Assembly (NCBI RefSeq): GCF_001638985.1
Contig: NW_017265159.1
Coordinates: 547,113-611,112, forward strand
DNA from: Phycomyces blakesleeanus NRRL 1555(-)
Lineage: Eukaryota; Mucoromycota; Mucoromycetes; Mucorales; Phycomycetaceae
Direction: 5' to 3'
DNA length: 64,000 bases
Under the pieces are notes generated by a model that had not been told where the DNA came from, did not search any database, and saw nothing but the letters and a program-made list of their open reading frames with translations. The translations under genes and the position numbers were made by a program. Every line of letters starts with the position of its first letter. The stretch's first letter is position 1. This document shows, one piece after another, positions 12,953 through 24,649 of this stretch.

Positions 12953-13912
12953 AGTATTGAATACAATGGGGATCTTCACTTAACCTCAAGATCTTCTTGA
13001 AATGATTGTTATTCTTATTTTCTGTACAGAGCATAAGCACAAAGGCAAACAAAACATCAAGAGACAAATGCATAGTACAGGAATCAATGAACGGAAATAA
13101 TTGTAATAGCTGGTGATTCTGATATGCCATAAAAAATAATATTGTTATTATTATTATCAGTATTGAACACTTTCTCCTGACATTAACTTATTTGTTTAAG
13201 AAACATGCAGAAGAACCGGGCATTGAAGCCGGCAAGAAAAAAAAAGCAAAAAGAAAAGCAAGAAGAAAAAAAAAGCTATATGATAATAATAATAATGAAG
13301 TGAAGTATTAAAGCAAAGTAAGACTTTCTTTTTTGTGTGTGTATGTGTGTATGTGTGTGTGCATTTTGCAGGATTTTAGACTGGTAAAGAATTAACTGAT
13401 AACCGGTTTGAATATTTATATATATACTTTTTTTTTTAAAAAAAAAAAAAATAGGAATGTATTTGTGATCGAATAGATATAAAAAAAAGCAATGTGATGA
13501 TGACTATAGTAACAGTCAGTGTACCATTGTACCAAAGTATTAGAGTGGCAGTGTATCAATGTATCAGATACTATACCACTCTGACATACTACTTTGGGAG
13601 TAAAGGAAAGGAAAAGGGGGAGGAGGAGGGGGAGGGGTAGAAGGAGACCCTGTTGCACTGAATGTTAGACTTCTTGGCTAAATATAGCAAGTACACACTC
13701 TTTGTGATGTCTCCAATAGGTTGGACAAGTGAAATAGAAGGACCGCCATGCAAGTTGTTCCAAAAGACCGCCTCCCCTTCTTACCCATCTCTTGTGTTCT
13801 CTTTTGATGTTCTTGTTCAAGTAATCTTTAATCCATTCATTCATTGATTCATTATCTTTACTTGCCGTTACTATAGTTACTTGGTTATATATATATTTTA
13901 TTTTATAATTAC

Positions 13913-13996
13913 CTATCTATCTATCTATCTGTCTGCCTGCCTGCCTGTCTGCCTGTCTGCCTGTCTGCCTGTCTGCCTGCCTGTCTGCCTGTCTGT
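13913..13996. repeat. CTAT / CTGC / CTGT tetranucleotide microsatellite
   Basis: CTAT units pass into a mixed CTGC and CTGT array of about 80 bases. Non-coding and probably length-variable. Confidence 0.85.
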
Positions 13997-14142
13997 TTCT
14001 TTGCTTTGATTTACTGCCTTGATGATATGATCATTCTTTTACCCCCTTTGTCTATTGAACCTCCAAAAAAAGAAATGACTGGGACCCCCTTGGCAGCATC
14101 ATTTTGTCCTGTTCCAACATTTACATGTACTTTATATACATC

Positions 14143-14150
14143 TATATAAA
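14143..14150 (+). promoter_or_regulatory. Candidate TATA box for the cysteine-rich secreted protein gene
   Basis: TATATAAA followed by a C-rich stretch lies about 290 bases before the start codon. A second TATATATA tract at about 14311 is a less specific alternative. Confidence 0.35.
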
Positions 14151-14365
14151 CCCCTCCCTCCCCTTTTGATTTGACTTGACTTGTACACACTCTATAAATT
14201 ATATATCTTTCTCATTTATTTCACTCTTTGTTCTTTCACCCTTTATCCCCATCTTCTTACTTTTTTATTTTTTTTATTTTTTTTTCTTTATTTATTAACT
14301 TAATAACTTATATATATATAGATATATAATTTCTTTAATTCCTAAAAGAAAAAGAAAAAACCATA

Positions 14366-14376
14366 GCAACAACAGC

Positions 14377-14408
<32 letters not shown>

Positions 14409-14428
14409 AAACAACAAAAACAACAACT
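14366..14428 (+). repeat. CAA-repeat 5' leader
   Basis: An almost pure CAA trinucleotide array ends 14 bases before the ATG of the secreted cysteine-rich protein. It would be transcribed as an unstructured 5' leader, of the kind known to favour translation initiation. That role is inferred. Confidence 0.55.
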
Positions 14429-14442
14429 ATAATATTATCATA

Positions 14443-15315
14443 ATGAAGTTTACTGCCACACTGACCACTACCATTGTTGCCGCCCTCGCTCTCGGACAAA
14501 CCGTGTCAGCTCAAAATGTAACCGAGTGTGCTGTTGCCGGGATGTAAGTATTCATTTTAATAATAATACGATTTTTGAGAATGAACTAATATGAATTCTA
14601 TATAGTTTTAACCAATGTCTCCAAAACGAAGATACTTATATCAAGACCTGTATTGTCACAGGTAAACTAAAGAAAAAAAAAGAAATGCAATTAAAAATTA
14701 GAGAGTACACTACTTAATTATGTGAACTCAAACATTATTTCTAATCAATTCGTGTTACATTCTACTTTAATTGTTCTTTCCAGATTATGCATGCTTGTGT
14801 CGAGTAAGTCAATTACAAAGCAATAACAGAGAATAGCACATTATGTCCATCAGCTAATATATAAATCGGCTTGCCTGTGTACTCTTTTAGTGGCATACAG
14901 TAAAACTCTCTTGCTGGAACAACTGTCCTAACGAACCTGGAAGAGCCACACAGCAAAGTTTGACTACCAGTCATTGTGCTATGCCTGGTGCCAATGCGTA
15001 AGTTAACCCAAGCTTCTTTGTTTTCTTTTGGAAATGGTTGCTTTATATTATAATCAAAATCAAAATCAAATGCTGATCTTGACCTCTGTTGCTGTTTTGT
15101 TTTCTTTTTTCAATAAACTTTTTTTTTATAGTACATCTATCTGGAGCAGCTGGACGCCCCCCACTTCTGCAGTCACCATAATTCCCAGTACCACTGCTTC
15201 CCCATCTGCCTCTGCATCAGCTACCCCTACTGTCGCAAAGTCGGCCGCCAGTACCTTGACAGTCCAACAGGGCCTTTTTGCTATCGGTGCCTTGGCTGCC
15301 TACATGGTCCTCTAA
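14443..15315 (+). CDS. Small secreted 8-cysteine protein, probable GPI-anchored wall protein
   Basis: Five exons, 14443-14543, 14606-14661, 14784-14803, 14891-14997 and 15132-15315, join in phase to 155 residues. Residues 1-23 form a signal peptide (Lys-Phe then a hydrophobic Thr/Ala/Val/Leu core ending VSAQ). The mature part holds eight cysteines: TEC, NQC, KTC, the pair in YACLC, the pair in SCWNNC, and SHC. A Ser/Thr/Ala/Pro-rich stalk follows, and a hydrophobic C-terminus (FAIGALAAYMVL) ends at the stop, as in GPI-anchored proteins. The cysteine number and layout recall CFEM-like and other fungal wall proteins, but spacing does not fit CFEM exactly, so the family is left open. A CAA-rich leader precedes it. 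Expected location is plasma membrane or cell wall. Confidence 0.8.
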
Positions 15316-15325
15316 CCAGCCCAAA

Positions 15326-15383
<58 letters not shown>

Positions 15384-16824
15384 TTTCTTATATATATATA
15401 TAAAAAAAAAAAAAAAAAAAAAAAAAACTCCCCAAAAAGAAGAAGAAAAATTAGATGGAGAAATATTTTCTTTATTTTACTCTTACTTTACCTTATTTTT
15501 CCTTTTTTTTTTCTTTTTTAATATCGTCTTGTTTAACTTTGCTATTGACCTTTCTTCTTCTTCTTCTTCTTTTTGGGATAACTAATCCAAACACTTACTA
15601 TCTAAATTGCCTTGTCTTTCTATAGCCATCCCAGGTCATATTGATCTATTCCTACAATCCCCCTTCACACACTCTATACTTCTGTCTTCTTATTCTCTCC
15701 AACCATGTAACACTGTTTTTATTATTTTTTTTAATACAAACTTTTTCTTTGAAAAAGTCGAGATATGAACCAAAAAACAATAATCAAATAATGATAAGTG
15801 ATAATAGTGATAATCAAAAAAAAAATAAGCCAACAACAATAGCAATAACAATAACAATAACAAGATATAAAGTAGAAAAATAAAGCACTATTTCTATAAA
15901 TGTAAAATTGTTTACAGAGCATATATCATCCAATCTACACAAATTAAGTGCTACGTATATAGAAATATGTTTTGTCTATCAAAATGTGTATATATATTTA
16001 TATTTATATAACCAATAATAATAATAATAAACCTTACTTGCTTTTGATATTCTTTAAAGTATATGGATATATAAATACACGCAGGGCTGAGGTGCTACAT
16101 TTGGATAGTCACAAACGTCCACACACACACATTCTCTCTGTCTCTTGTTTTCTGTTACTGATTGGTCATAATTGAGCTTGTTGGTAGGTAGCCCAATATC
16201 ACCAAGAGGTTCAAATTTATTTTTAAAAAGAAATCTACTGTAATGTGCTGAGTTGTTTTTTTTTGTCAAGGTAAAAGATAAATAATAAATTACTCAGAAG
16301 ACCATGTTAAACAGAATGCCGGTAGTTTGTACTTTATACTTTATACTTTGGATACGTTGTACGCGAAGCCTCTTTTCCTTCTTCTTCTTCTTCTTTAAAA
16401 TATATATATTATTATTATTTTTTACATGGTAATTGTATCAAAAAAAAAAAAAAAAAAAAAAAGAAACCTTTTTGAGCAAACTATGATATTTTTATATTTA
16501 TTTTTATATAAAAAAAGGTTTATACTTCAAGTGGACCAGTTATGCCAAAATAGATCTAATCGAAGCCTTTTGTATAGAAAAGGAAAGATGTACGAAAGAC
16601 ATAAAAATAGAATATGTCGGCCCCATTCAAGGCCATCCGAAATTTTGGACGTCTTAACGATGTTACACATCGGTTGAAATTATCCTATAAAGACCACATT
16701 TTTATTTTTGCTTGCTTTTATTATTTTATTTTATTTTTCATATATTTCTCATCCCTTCATCCTTGCTTTGCTTTCTTTTTTACTTATCCCAACTACCATA
16801 ACTCATTTAATATTCTAAAGAAAT
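15316..16824. other. Spacer between two secreted-protein genes
   Basis: No gene seen. It begins with a (TAA)n array and a poly-A tract (15326-15427) that lie in or just after the upstream gene's 3' UTR. It continues with pyrimidine- and A-rich sequence. The last 100 bases, pyrimidine-rich, are the leader of the aspartic-protease-like gene. Confidence 0.55.
15326..15380. repeat. (TAA)n microsatellite
   Basis: About eighteen TAA units directly follow the stop codon of the cysteine-rich protein, then poly-A at 15403-15427. Confidence 0.85.
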
Positions 16825-18748
16825 ATGCATCTTAAAGCCCTTATCATCTCTGCTGCCATTGCCTCTGTTGCATGTGCTGATTCCATTAGCTTCTCTGTCA
16901 AGAGAAAGTGGAACAAGAGAGGCGACTCTATCCACACCCAATCCTTGCTCTCTGATAATGGTTTGGTAAGATATTTGGACACCTTGATCTTTAATGCAAT
17001 AACAACAAAAACTCACTCACTCACAATCAATCAATCGATTATTCCCTATAATCATTAGTTTGCCGGTACTCTAGAGATCGGTATGTTTCCTCAAATATGA
17101 TCCCAATAAATCATTGTTGATTAGTTAGTGAACCTAATACTTTTTTTTTTTTTTATAACAGGAACCCCTCCCAAGGAATTCACGGTCTTGTTTGACTACA
17201 GTTCGCCACTCACCTGGGTCCCTTCCTCAAAGGTACCAAGAATGTTCTCTTTTATATACAGGGCTACAAAGATAACAAACCTAGAGAGAGAGATGTCAAA
17301 AACCCTAAATATAAATAAATTTTTTTCTTTTTCATGGTGTTTTAGTGTCACAGCACCGAATGTACCTCTTACGACCGCCCGGTTTACGATCCCAGCTCAT
17401 CTAGCAGCTCACTAGACCTCCACCAGAAACACTCTGTAAAATACAATGATGGAAAATGCGTAGATATTGAGCTGTACCAGGTAAATCCCCAATAACCAAG
17501 AACATCAAAATCCAGCCCCTCTTTTTTCTTCTTCTTTATATATTTTAATTTTTGCACACAAAATTTAAAAAAAAAAAAAAAAAAAAAGACAGACAGACAT
17601 ACAAAGAGGCGTAATAAACTCATCAAGTCCTTATTTTTTTTTTTATTTTCTCCTTAAAAAAAATTCTTTTTATAAAATAATCAGGATACTCTCGCCATTG
17701 CTGGTGTCCCTTTCAAAGATTTCGACATTGGGTCTGCCTACAGTGTCTCGAACATTGGAACTGACATCTACAGTAAGTAGCATACTGCTGCTTTGAAATG
17801 TAAACTAACACAATCTCATCGATTGATAGGTGGTTACATCGGCCTTGGTGGTTACAATGATGACGGAGGAATTGACTGGAATACCTTTGGAAAGCCACGT
17901 AAGTTCTTCTGTTCTTTGTTCTATTATAATTCAAAACTCTAAATTCTTTCTTTCTTTCTTTGTATCAATCTACAGAATCCGATGCTCCTTCCGCCTATAG
18001 TAAGCTCTTGTTGTTGTTTTTTCTTTTTTTCTTTTTGGTCAAGATTTTCATGTATATTGACTTTTTTTTTTTTTGTTTAATAGACCAAACCCAATCTTCT
18101 CTCAAGAAACGTCTTAATGGCTTTGCTTCTAATATTCCAAACGGCCGAGTTGTGAAAAGAAGCAGTGGATCCAAAAAGAGATGGAATGATGACTACGCCC
18201 TGTTTATTTTTGGTGGCATCAAACAAAATCTGTATACCGGCAAGATGGTATTTTTGGATCTCCCGACCTGCGATTTCGGTGATTCTCGTTACTGGAAGTT
18301 GGAAGTCAGTTGCCTTAAGATTGGAAACACATTCGACCTCAAGTTCAAGCCCAAGACTCTAGCAAAGATCGATTCCAGTAGTCTCTTTATTAGTGGTCCT
18401 TCATCTGATGTCGCTGCCCTCCATGCTGCGTTGGGTGCTGAGTACCAGGAATCCAGCGGTGCATACACCATTGACTGCGCTACCGTATCTAGTCTCTCTG
18501 GCCTGACCTTCAGCTTTGACGGGGCTGACATCACAGTACCTCTGGACTCATGGACACATAAATCCCAGGACGGTGTCTGCTCAACCCTCATTCGTTCCAA
18601 CCAAGGTGGTGCCGACTGGGGACTTGGCGAGGCATTCCTCAGCAACTTCTATGCAAACTTTGACTATCAAAAGAGACAGGTCGGTCTGGCAATTCCTGAC
18701 ATCAGCCCCAATTCTGCAACCATTGTCGAGACCAAGAAGAGCTCTTAA
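16825..18748 (+). CDS. Secreted pepsin-family (A1) protein with altered active-site motifs
   Basis: Eight exons join in phase to 404 residues: 16825-16965, 17059-17080, 17162-17232, 17346-17480, 17685-17772, 17830-17898, 17976-17999 and 18084-18748. Residues 1-18 are a signal peptide. A short basic propeptide (KRKWNKRGD) follows, then the pepsin fold: LEIGTPPKEFTVLF, LTWVPSS, a flap Tyr (SVKYNDG), YSGYIGLGG, IFGGI, and FLSNFYANFDYQKRQVGLA at the C-terminus. The first active-site triad reads Asp-Tyr-Ser where the family has Asp-Thr/Ser-Gly. The second reads Asp-Ser-Ser (in AKIDSSSLFISGPSS). Both Asp remain and both Gly are lost. KKR and VVKR sites in the middle insert could be kexin-cleaved. 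It may be a binding protein or an inactive homologue rather than an active protease; that is inferred. Confidence 0.85.
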
Positions 18749-20596
18749 AAAATATATATATTATTATTACTACTTCTTTTCTTCAAATCCCTAAAATAAC
18801 ACCCACACCTACACAAACTACACCAGCACACCAATACTGCCCTGCACTCTTTTATATATATATATAATACATATATACTCTCTTTTGTTTTTTGTTTAAT
18901 CAATACAATACAATACAATACATTTTCTGCTTTTCCTTTTTCTATTTTTTTATACACATATAAGATGTACACTAAATCAAGTGTTGTCATGGTTATTTTT
19001 GAAGAAAGTGTATTGTATCTACCAACCCCCCCTTTTTTTTTGTTCATCTATTTTAAACACATATATAAATTTATATACGAATAAATAAAAATAATTATAC
19101 TCTCACAAGGGTGGGACAACTCCACTTCGTCAGACTACATTTCCAAGAGAAAGAAAAAAAAAAGTGACCTCATTCCCATGTATACATATAAAAAGGGATT
19201 ATACCAATCAATAGATAGATAGATAGATAAGCAGTCATCATAGTTTTTTATTTTATTTCTATTTTATATATATATATATATATATTGGTTTATCCACGGA
19301 ATAAGTGAAGAAATAACCCCCCCTCCCAAAGTGAGAAAGAAAGAAAGAGATCTGTGTGTGTGTGTTGTGTGTGTGTGTATATCTCGTCTCCGCCTCTCTT
19401 GGTTTATTCCGATTGCCATTATGAAATCCTCTTTAGCATTGTATAACCCTACAAGTTAAATATATAAAACAGACTCTTCTGGCCCCTACAAAAAGGACAT
19501 GAAACTTTAAGATAAATATATTTACTTGTTTACAGTAACCCATACAGAGCAAAAAAAATAAAATAAAAAAAAAAGCTATTATTACCAAGCCTTTTCTCTC
19601 ATTCTCTCTTTGTGATTAAAGATCTGCTGTCTAAACCCTAAGCCCTAAATAAAAGAAAGAAAAAAAAAACAAATTTTTGGACAGGATATAGATATAGATA
19701 AAAATGTAAATTGGATAAGATTCATGCCAGTATGTAGCTGTGATACCAGTTCTTTCTTTTTCTCTTGGCTATTTATGATTTCTTGTGTGTGTGTGTGTGT
19801 GTGTGAAACTCTCGCTCTTAAAAGAAATATATGTAAAATATATATATATATAGTGATTGTACTTGTAAGAGAACTAAAGTTTACACAAAATAAGAATCTA
19901 GATTCAACCGAAATCAAAGAATATCTCTTTCTTTCTTGTTTGTGCTTAGCAGCTATTTTTATAATATAGTTATAAGAAGGGAACCAAAAGACAATACATA
20001 TAATATATATTTTTGTACCTTTTTTTTTTTTCTAGTAACAAAATAAAATGTACTTGACGCACTTGACAGCTTTTTTTTTTAGGACAAAAACCGCATAAAT
20101 TATATAAAATAAAAAATCTGATAATTTAAAACAATTCTTCTAATCTGAATAGAGTAAAATAGTATCAATTACTCAATCTCTCTCTCTCTCTACAAACGTC
20201 AAATTTATATTTCTTTTAACAAGATTATTTTATGAATCAATATGCACCAAACTCATTACCATTTTCCTTCAATTAACTTCATTACACATCACATCATTTA
20301 ACTTCATTTCACTTTTGATGGTCAAACAAGAGCATTTCCAAAAAAAAGAAAAAAAAAAGAAAGCCGTTTAATTATATTATATGCTTTTTGTAATTATCGT
20401 ATTTATTTTGATTTTCTTCTTCTTCTTCTTCTTCTTCTTGATGATGTTGCTGTTGTTGCTGTTTTACTCGCGACGACCACGGCCTACATTATTATCAACA
20501 TTATTATTATCATTATTATCATTATTATTTTTTAAAAGAAAGTTTTTATTATTATTATTTTTTCATACAAGAATAATCTCTGTCATAATTCTTTAA
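18749..20596. other. Spacer between convergent genes
   Basis: No gene seen. It holds the 3' UTRs of the aspartic-protease-like gene and of eS10, plus microsatellites: GATA at 19212, TA at 19266, GT at 19352 and 19785, CTT at 20404, TTA at 20487. The open frames here are low-complexity. Confidence 0.55.
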
Positions 20597-21163
20597 TTAC
20601 TCGTAAAACTTACCCATACCACCACGGAATTCGGGCTTAAAGTCACCAGAGGCTCCTTCCTTGCGTCTGTAATCATCACGGTCACCACGGGGACCACGGG
20701 GACCCTCACGACCCTCACCGAAAGCACGACGGGGAGCAGCGGGGCGGGCAGCCTTCTTCATGGTGGCGGGGACGATCTCCTGGGGCAAGTGGAGGTACTC
20801 GCGGAGGTAGTTGATACCCTCATCAGTGAGAGTGTAGTAGTAGAACTGCCACGAGAACTGGGTCTTGACAAGACCCTTGGAGGTCAAGGACTGCATAGCC
20901 TTGATGACCTCAAGGTTGGGAACCTCAAGCTCGGAGTGCTTAGGAGCGTTGAAGTCCTTGGCAGCAACCAAAGCACCGTCTAATAAATGTACAATTTGGT
21001 TTTTTTTTTTAATTTTTAAAGAATCAATAATCAATAATCCAAATTAAGCATTTCGTTTCAACAATTCCTATATTCTTTATCTTTTTTTTCATTTTCTTTG
21101 CTTTGATTTACCCTTGAAAAGAGCCTCGTAGATGGTCTTTCTGTTTTCCTTGGAAATAAGCAT
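20597..21163 (-). CDS. RPS10: 40S ribosomal protein eS10
   Basis: Two exons, 21163-21112 and 20979-20597, give 144 residues. The N-terminus [20 protein letters not shown] and the blocks [38 protein letters not shown] and [18 protein letters not shown] are diagnostic of eS10, a small-subunit protein near the mRNA entry site. The tail is rich in Arg-Gly and Pro ([15 protein letters not shown]), as in other non-yeast eS10 proteins, and ends MGKFYE. Codon use is strongly biased and C/G-ending, unlike neighbouring genes, as expected for a highly expressed gene. The single intron splits codon 18. Confidence 0.96.
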
Positions 21164-21967
21164 GGTGGTTCTGTCGGAGTGATGGTATTGGGTCAGACTT
21201 TATTTCGTTATTGTTATGATTGTGTGTGTGTGTGTGTGTGTTTTTTGGTTGGATTTTTAATGGTATCCATATGAAAAAAAAAAGACGGCATAATTGTAGA
21301 TTGTAGATTGTAGATTGGATTGAGGATGGATGTTGGATGGATTGAAGTGTGCATTTTTTGTGTATGTGTGTTTTCTTTTTTTTTTCTGGGGGGGGTGTCG
21401 CTGCTTACCGATACGGTGAAAGAGGAGGCCTTGATGAAGCAGGCCGGCCACTCGAAAACGCGGTACACGATTGCGGCGATTCAAAGCCAAATTCGCTTCT
21501 CCAAGCCACTCACTCACTCGCTCACTCGCTTGTTCACTTGGATTTCTTTTTTTTTTTTTTATTCTATCATCTCTTCGAGGTTGGATTTTCTTTTTGATTT
21601 ACAAACCACGCTAAATCACACACACAGACATATAAAATAAAGAGCGCCAAAGATCAAATCAAATCAAATTAAATTAAATTAAATTGAATTGAATTAAATT
21701 AAGACAAGAAGTTGTATTCGTTTTATAAAAGTTAAATGAATAAATAAAACAATTGTACTCTCAACAAAACAAACCAAAAATCAAAGAATTAAAAATAAAC
21801 AAACACACAAACAAATAAACAAACAAACAAGCAAACAAAGGACACGGATTCTGAAAGGTATATAAAAGGTTTAAGGAAGTGGGGAAGAGGAGGAAAAGAA
21901 GCTGGCCTGCAGCAGAATACAACAAGGATATAAAGACGACGAAGAAGAAATATATATATAATAATAA
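21164..21967. other. Spacer: eS10 promoter and coiled-coil gene 3' end
   Basis: No gene seen. It contains a GT run (21221-21241), an AATTA/AAATC-like series near 21656-21700, a CACTCACTCG series near 21506, and C-rich and G-rich tracts. The part near 21164-21500 should hold the eS10 promoter. Confidence 0.5.
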
Positions 21968-23728
21968 TTATACACCCAACTTCTTCTTCATACCCCTCCA
22001 GAAGGCAGGACTCTCTTTGCTGCTAATAGTCATCGTGCTGTGTCTTCGTGGATCATTAATTCTGCTTTCTGGATCGTCCTTCCACCTGGACGAGACCTGC
22101 TTCTGGAGGGCCTCGAGGTCACTGGACTGCCAGACCCGCAATTCGTCAATTTCCTTTGAGATACCGAACCGTGCCTGAAGCTGTTCTGTAAACTCTCGAT
22201 AGGTGTCTATAGGCTCATCGCGGGCATAATTATCAACTGATACTGGACGTGGGAGCACCGAACGGCTGACCGTAATAGTCTCGGCGGGAATTGGCGGAAG
22301 AGGGTCAGTCGGTGGAGGTGCTGGAGGGGGTATCATCGAGCCATTGACACTGCCACCTCCGGCCCATCGTGCGATATACGACCGCCTGTTGTTATCCTGG
22401 GCACTGCTGCGTCGTCTGCCCTGCTGAATCGGGCCATCAGGGGGACGAGGGATGCCCGAGCCCGAAAGACTGATTGATGAATACGAAGATTGCTCGGTCT
22501 GTATTGTGCAACCATCGTCGTCTTCGAGATCTTCCTTTTCGGTTGGGACCAGAGAAATTCGACGATCTTGTTCTCGTTTCTGAGCTCGCACAAAGTGAGG
22601 TGCACTGTTGCGGCGGGGTGGCCAGCTATTGCTATTCTCTATGAAAGCCCGGGTCTGGTAATTCTTGATAAGCTGGTCCCGGTCAGCAAGCTGTCGCATC
22701 AGAGAGATGAGTTTGTCGTCAAGATCGTGCCGCTGGGCACCACACTCTTGGCTCAAGATCTCGGAGCGCTTTAGATCACATTCAGTTCTCTCTTGGCTCG
22801 TGCCAAGAGCGGCCTGTAGATTGGCCAACTGGTCTGTGTGGTCCTGGGTAGCCAATGAAAGGCCATCAACACCCAGAGCCAATTCTGCCATCGACGCACG
22901 AGCTTCTTCTAGACGTCGGAGGCCATCTTCACCTGCAACAAGCTGGAGCTGGGCATTCTCGAGTCGCATAGTGTCAAGATTAGACTCGAGTTGTCGGATG
23001 AGCTGTTCCTGCTTCAACACAAGCTCCGACAGGGTTCGCACCTTTACTGATTCTAACTCCTTCTGTTCAAGACATGCGGTCAGTGTCCTTTGGGTGGTTT
23101 GATCACGTTGCACCTGTTGTCTTTCCTGGGAAGCCTGTTGTTTGCTTGCGATCTCCAGGCGTTCGGTTGATGCTGAATAGAGATTTTCCAAAACTCGATA
23201 CCGCTCCGCTAGCTCGTTCTCTGCTGTTGATATTGTTGATATTGATGATAATGGTGATGATGGTGATGGTGATGATGGTGGTGGTTGGTCCTTTTTATTG
23301 CTTGACTTGCACATCGCATGAGCCTCGGCTTCCCGTAATACAATCGCAAACATCTCAAGGAGGTCGGCTTCTATCCTATCCAGCTCTTCCTGCTTTAGTT
23401 TTCTTGTGAAATTCAAGGTCTGTGAACGTGGCCTGGAACGTGGAGGATCTTCGAGACGTAGGCTGGTAGTACTGCTTTGGCTCCGTAACATCCTGAACTC
23501 CATCTTATCAATACTAGAGGATGATTGTTGACGGGCTATTGGCGGTGGAGATGGGCTTTCTTGGCCCTCTTGATGAAAGGCTTTGTTGAGCACCGAGACA
23601 ACCGCCAGGCTTTTGATACGCTGGAGTTCAAGGTCAACCTTGCGTGGTTTTGTAGACGTAGGTCGTTTAACCCATCTTTTGCTCTGTGGTCTTGGCGAGT
23701 CTATTGGACTGGTATCAATGGGCTCCAT
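21968..23728 (-). CDS. Coiled-coil protein of unknown function, 586 aa
   Basis: A single uninterrupted frame with codon use like a real gene. I do not recognise the family. From the N-terminus: a Pro/Ser/Arg-rich basic region (1-110) with many SP/TP and RxxS sites; an acidic helix (LDRIEADLLEMFAIVLREAEA, about 115-137); a Ser/Pro linker; and a long coiled coil from about 165 to 350, rich in Glu, Gln, Leu and Arg with heptad character. A second Ser- and Pro-rich segment (about 370-500) includes a polyproline run. The C-terminus is amphipathic and ends WRGMKKKLGV. No signal peptide or membrane segment is seen. The layout fits a cytoskeletal or polarity scaffold regulated by phosphorylation, which is only inference. 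A GA/CT tract lies upstream at 23899-23932. Confidence 0.8.
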   Translation of the reverse strand: MEPIDTSPIDSPRPQSKRWVKRPTSTKPRKVDLELQRIKSLAVVSVLNKAFHQEGQESPSPPPIARQQSSSSIDKMEFRMLRSQSSTTSLRLEDPPRSRPRSQTLNFTRKLKQEELDRIEADLLEMFAIVLREAEAHAMCKSSNKKDQPPPSSPSPSSPLSSISTISTAENELAERYRVLENLYSASTERLEIASKQQASQERQQVQRDQTTQRTLTACLEQKELESVKVRTLSELVLKQEQLIRQLESNLDTMRLENAQLQLVAGEDGLRRLEEARASMAELALGVDGLSLATQDHTDQLANLQAALGTSQERTECDLKRSEILSQECGAQRHDLDDKLISLMRQLADRDQLIKNYQTRAFIENSNSWPPRRNSAPHFVRAQKREQDRRISLVPTEKEDLEDDDGCTIQTEQSSYSSISLSGSGIPRPPDGPIQQGRRRSSAQDNNRRSYIARWAGGGSVNGSMIPPPAPPPTDPLPPIPAETITVSRSVLPRPVSVDNYARDEPIDTYREFTEQLQARFGISKEIDELRVWQSSDLEALQKQVSSRWKDDPESRINDPRRHSTMTISSKESPAFWRGMKKKLGV

Positions 23729-23899
23729 GAATTAAATGCGATACAAATGTTTACTATGTACAGATGTGATAGATATGTGTGGGTATGTGAATTGTTATTA
23801 TTATTACTATTGCTATAGAATGAGAGTAGTATGAGAACAAAAAAGGAAGACAAAAAAAAAGGAAAGTGCAAAATTAAAGAATCAAATATATATATATGT

Positions 23900-23931
<32 letters not shown>

Positions 23932-24345
23932 GAACTTAGGACAAGTTGAAATTATGTTGAAGAGTTGAAGCGGCACACTAAAAAACAATAATTGCCATGG
24001 GAATCGTTCTTAAGTTTTTATTTTATTTTTATATAATAGTCAGGGTCGATCCAAGCTTTTTAATGACGTTTTCCATTCCTTTAAACATACCAATATGTAT
24101 ATCTATATCTATATGTATGTGCAATGTATATGTAGATGGCGGCGAACTAAAGTCGCCATGTGGAAAAGCTTGTTGGTAAGGAGTAAGGAGTGAGTACTTC
24201 TTTGGACGTATTTCTTGTGGTTGTAGCACATGGCTAGTCTCCCAACAAGCACAAGGAATATTGATTGATTTATATTTATTTATTTATTAATTTATTAGTT
24301 TTATTTTTTCTATATATGTATGCAGCAATTTTACAGGCATTTCAA

Positions 24346-24386
<41 letters not shown>

Positions 24387-24649
24387 CGTGTGCGTGGTTT
24401 TAAAGAAGAAGAAGACGAAGAAGAAAGAAAGCTTGATATGGGTTAAAAATCATTCCATTCAATATTTACAGTGTCCCTTTAAGTGCCAATTGACGCTTAT
24501 TTAAAAAAAAACATCTTATATGCTTTTGTGGGTGGAAAAAAATACTTACCCTCCCCATATATATAAGTAACGAGTCGCTGTACTCAATATCACTCATATT
24601 ATGATATAAGCAGCCCTTTCATTTAGCGTATACCCTCTTGGAATTGTTC

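Larger units (their letters stand above)
9553..14442. other. Long AT-rich spacer with microsatellites
   Basis: I find no credible gene in 4.9 kb; the open frames come from low-complexity tracts. It holds an AAAAAGC repeat (9628-9660), several (TA)n runs (10648, 10900, 11000), an ATAGT array (12861-12952), a CTGC/CTGT array (13913-13996) and a 9-bp-stem hairpin (10156-10194). The right end is the promoter and leader of the secreted cysteine-rich protein. Confidence 0.55.

Noticed and set aside
14443..15315. Assignment as a true CFEM protein
   Set aside because: Eight cysteines are present but their spacing does not follow the CFEM pattern closely enough.
19631..19649. Telomere-like AAACCCTAAGCCCTAAA
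   Set aside because: Only two units, inside gene-bearing sequence; too short for an interstitial telomere and not in a promoter.
20381..20596. 71-codon frame next to eS10
   Set aside because: Translated from CTT, TTG and TTA microsatellites in the eS10 3' region.
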